Notes under the pieces: generated by a model
The model's database searches: none
What the model was told of the DNA's origin: nothing
The model's input: only the letters and a program-made list of their open reading frames with translations
Part shown: one piece after another, positions 60,930-64,000 of the stretch
Position numbering within the stretch: position 1 is the stretch's first letter
Layout of the letters: each line of letters starts with the position of its first letter
NCBI GenBank assembly: GCA_949358305.1
Contig: OX442317.1
Location: 3,662,186 to 3,726,185 of the forward strand
Length of the DNA stretch: 64,000 nucleotides
Direction: 5' to 3'
Source: Strigamia acuminata
Lineage: Eukaryota; Arthropoda; Chilopoda; Geophilomorpha; Linotaeniidae
Made by a program: the position numbers and the translations under genes

Positions 60930-61789
60930 AATTTTTACTCTCTCGTTATTCACCATTCAAATATTAAAATCCTAAATATTGTAATTAGATTAAGACTAGA
61001 TTAGTTAAAAGAAAATTTTAATCTACGTGATGTCCAGTTACCTAATATTCAACATTTAATTCATAATTTAATTTATTCTAACTATTTATTGTAGGTTAAC
61101 GTTTGTGTATTTTAAAACTTGTGTTTTCTCTATGTCGTGATAAACAGGGGTTTCTACGAGGGTTTCTATTATTCACAATCGCTCCAATTTTGTAATCTGA
61201 ATAGTGAATAGATATAAATATCTGTAGTAGTTATTAGGTTAATATTTACGCGAATTAAAGTACTGTTCGAAAGAAAAACTATTCTGCTACGTGGCCTCGA
61301 CAACAAACCCACAGAGATTCATTTTAAACGACTTACATCACAATTTTCCCGCGCCCACTCACATTCCCACAAATTATGAAGATTTTCCATCCGGTTGTAT
61401 GCATTTTAAAATTTTAAATTAATTTGTATTTCAATATTAATATTTCCGATTTGCATTTCCTCCATTTTTTCAACCACTGTAGAAACCACTGTACATTCAT
61501 TTTTCATCACTGTGAATTTGTATGATAGCAATATACGACAACAAAAGTAATGAAATCGGTTCCACATATTTTATTTTCCGTAATCACCTCACCCAGACCT
61601 CAAATACATGAAAATGTATTAACTCAAATTAATTTTTTTTGATTGCAAAATTTGTCTTCATTTGAGGATCACCTGTTCCTCACCCCCAAATAGACACCAA
61701 TAATTTTCTACTTTTTACAACTGCACATCATCTTTTTTATCGAAATAAACGCGAATGAAAAATTATTCATTTTGTGAGTCCAAGAAAAA
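60930..61789. other. 3' flank of gene 5 and long spacer
   Basis: AT-rich, without coding signal; about twice as long as the other spacers of the cluster. Confidence 0.45.
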
Positions 61790-61868
61790 TAAAATTCTGT
61801 GCAAAATCCATTAGCGATTGCTATTGGCTGGGTTTCACGACATTAGTGTGCTCAACGCTGATATCATC
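61790..61868 (+). promoter_or_regulatory. Conserved 5' block of gene 6
   Basis: Diverged form of the shared block; CTATTGG at 61821-61827, 42 bp before the ATG, followed by CTGGGTTTCACG. Confidence 0.4.
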
Positions 61869-64000
61869 ATGGCCTTCATTTCTGGGCTATTAATCTCCTT
61901 ATTTACCATCTTCTGCATAGGTAAGAAAACTAATTTTCAGGTATTCACTCACATCAAAGCGTCCAAAGTTTAAAATAGGTCAGGATACAAAATCTCTGAT
62001 TTAAAAGCGCCGAATCACGGGTTAACGACCTTTCATTTTTCCACGCGGTAACCACAAAAGACACGAGAGGAAAAGCAACGTTTTGCCACTTGTAAATCTG
62101 CAGAAAAGAATTATCGATTATTAACTTATTCACACTCCAACCTGACGTTCAAAAATCGGAACCAACGATCGACACAAATGATTAAATATGACCCGAGACC
62201 AGCGATGTGTTTTGCCTCCATCACGTCGCGCTTTTAAATTCCCTCACGCGATGTCGCCAGTAGTTCTATTCTGTGAGAGTTGAGAAAACCTCGCGGGAAA
62301 TTTAAATATTTTTTAAAAAATAAAAATAATTTTTTTTTCTATATTTATCTTAGATAATGGTGATGCATTGCAATCTCCGGAGTTCTCGACTGAGCCTCCT
62401 TTCCGCGTACAATTCTCGAATAGTACGGGAATTAAAATCCCATGCAGTGCAAACACCCCGATGAATATTTCTTGGATATTGATTGACGGAACCCCAGTTT
62501 CCAATGTGAATAGACTGAGAAACGTCTCGAGTGATGGAACTTTGGTGTTCCTACCATTCGAAGCCAAAGATTACCGACAAGACATGCACGCGGTCACCTA
62601 CAAATGCATTGCATCCAACGCAGCTGCAACAATAATCAGCCGAGAAGTTCATGTCCAAGCCGGTAATAAATAAATACATAAATAAATAAATAAATAAATA
62701 AACAAATAAACAAACAAACAAACAAACAAACAAACAAATAAATAAATAAACAAATAAATAAATAAATAATTTTATTTTTAATTTTAATTTTTTTTTTTAT
62801 TTTTTTTTTATTTTTTTTTTTATTTTTATTTTAATGTACTGGATTTTATTTCAGTCATGGATCAGCCGTTTGGGCCCCATGTGTACGACGCTTTTGCGAC
62901 TAAGGGCAGTACTGCAGCCCTCAAGTGCGTAATATCGGGCACAGTTAGCAAATATGTGATTGTTGACACTTGGATTAAGGACAACCAGCAGGAAATTAAA
63001 ACTTCTTTCTTCGACGGTATTGAGATATTACTTCGGCGATTTCACGGCTATTTCCGGATTTCTGCGCTTAGATTACAACGTTTCATTTGCAGATAAAAAA
63101 TACACGGTGACAAATGCCGGCGATTTGTTGATATCCAATGTTGATGGCGCAGATGCGGGTCGAAGTTATCGATGCATAGCAAAACACCGTCTTACCGGCG
63201 AAGTTAAGACCACCGCCACTGCAGGAAAGCTTTTCGTCACCGGTACGAACGGTTAACAAAAAATAAAAATTTAATTCCAAAATTTAAAACATTTCACGTT
63301 ATCTGTAGAATCGCAAGGAAACGTCCCGTCCAAGATTTTGGATACTGAAAAAACTATTTCGGCGACTGTGAGTGGTCAAGCGGTGCTGCCCTGTGTAGGC
63401 CAAGGCCATCCATCACCAATCATCGAGTAAAACTGCAAAACACAATCGAAAATAACAAAAACAAAAAATTTTCTTGCATTTTTTTCTTAGATGGTTTAAA
63501 AAAAGTGATGATGGGAAATTGATCCCAATATCAACGGGAGATAACATGAAAACAACTTCGTTGGCACTTCTTATTCGAAACGTACAAGATGGCGATTCAG
63601 GAGTGTACGTATGTGTCGCTGAAAATGCTGCTGGAACAGCCAGAAAGGAATTGACGTTGACTGTCCAAAGTGAGTTATTTATTTTGTTTTTGTTCATACA
63701 TTTTCGACCATTTTCTTAGTCGTTTTAAATGTTTAGAACCTTTGGAAATCGCTGTAAACACTCAAGAATTACAACTGGAATCAAGTGCAAGTCAAAGTTT
63801 AGTTTGCGACGTAACAGGTGCTGTCGATTTTGCCATTTCCTGGTACAGAAATGGCGATTTAATGCCGGAAAACAATGGCATGAAGACGTTGGATTTGGAC
63901 CAAAGTGGTATTTATCAGTGCTTTGCAAAATCCGAAGATGAAATGGTCCATGCGACTGCCCAAGTCACTTCTGGAGGTATAAACAATCAAAATTCAAAAT
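61869..64000 (+). CDS. Dscam-like adhesion receptor, gene 6 (5' part, cut by window end)
   Basis: Exons in view: 61869-61920 (signal peptide MAFISGLLISLFTIFCI), 62354-62662 (Ig1), 62855-63016 and 63093-63242 (Ig2), 63309-63426 and 63491-63669 (Ig3), 63737-63976 (Ig4). It is the most diverged copy: Ig1 is two residues shorter than in gene 1, and its opening (DNGDALQSPEF) is unlike the others. Ig2 keeps PHVYDAFATKGSTAA. Splice phases equal those of genes 1-5. The Ig7 array and everything after Ig4 lie beyond the window. Confidence 0.85.
62244..62261 (+). promoter_or_regulatory. Diverged CTCF-like motif in intron 1 of gene 6
   Basis: TCACGCGATGTCGCCAGT aligns with the motif of the other genes and is followed by CTCGCGGGAAATTTAAAT. 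The match to the CTCF consensus is weak; conservation of position is the main support. Confidence 0.25.
62665..62831. repeat. AAAT/AAAC microsatellite and T-rich tract in intron 2 of gene 6
   Basis: Tandem AAAT units change to AAAC units and back, followed by a T-rich tract up to the branch region of exon 3. It enlarges an intron that is 55-62 nt in the other genes to 192 nt. Confidence 0.9.

Noticed and set aside
62665-62831. Possible CRISPR-like or regulatory repeat
   Set aside because: Plain AAAT/AAAC microsatellite without spacers.
1-64000. tRNA, rRNA or other RNA genes
   Set aside because: None recognised by eye; a covariance-model search was not possible, so absence is not proven.

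Overview
The window is from an arthropod nuclear genome, most likely an insect. The reasons are AT-rich intergenic DNA, many GT-AG introns of only 50-90 nt, insect-style LTR retrotransposons, and MITE/foldback elements in introns. The species cannot be named from the sequence.

Layout. Positions 1-2600 hold the 5' part of a Ty3/gypsy LTR retrotransposon on the minus strand. It has gag with two zinc knuckles, a protease DSG motif and a reverse transcriptase IVDD motif, and gag carries a frameshift. Positions 2600-4320 show no gene I can support. Positions 4322-5530 hold a lone Ty1/copia-type gag ORF between two inverted arrays of a ~25-bp G/C-rich repeat. This element abuts a wrecked 3' end of a Dscam gene (5530-5883).

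The rest is a head-to-tail tandem cluster of Dscam-like cell-adhesion genes on the plus strand. Genes 1-5 (6344-16237, 16696-27438, 27964-38729, 39227-49960, 50448-60929) are complete, and gene 6 (from 61869) runs off the right edge. Each complete gene has 37 exons. The parts are a signal-peptide exon, Ig1-Ig6, five consecutive Ig7-type exons, Ig8-Ig9, four FnIII domains, Ig10, two FnIII domains, one transmembrane segment, and a cytoplasmic tail of roughly 230 residues with a proline-rich motif. The classical Dscam order (9 Ig, 4 FnIII, Ig10, 2 FnIII, TM) is obtained only if exactly one of the five Ig7 exons is used. The introns between those five exons are 35-49 nt, shorter than nearly every other intron in gene 1 (50 nt or more). 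This suggests mutually exclusive splicing, as known for Ig7 of Drosophila Dscam1 and Dscam2. The cluster would thus combine two sources of diversity: whole-gene duplication (Ig1-Ig6 and tail differences) and an Ig7 choice inside each gene (5 genes x 5 Ig7 = 25 ectodomains here, plus gene 6).

Each gene has a conserved upstream block with an inverted CCAAT box about 43 bp before the ATG. Each also has a CTCF-like motif in intron 1, about 75-260 bp before exon 2. This arrangement resembles vertebrate clustered protocadherins. Gene 4 is a recent chimera (5' part from gene 5, 3' part from gene 3) made by unequal crossing over inside an Ig3 exon, leaving an 11.2-kb near-identical tandem duplication. 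Several introns carry inverted-repeat transposons. All exon boundaries were read by eye from splice consensus, reading phase and comparison between copies; no transcripts were available.
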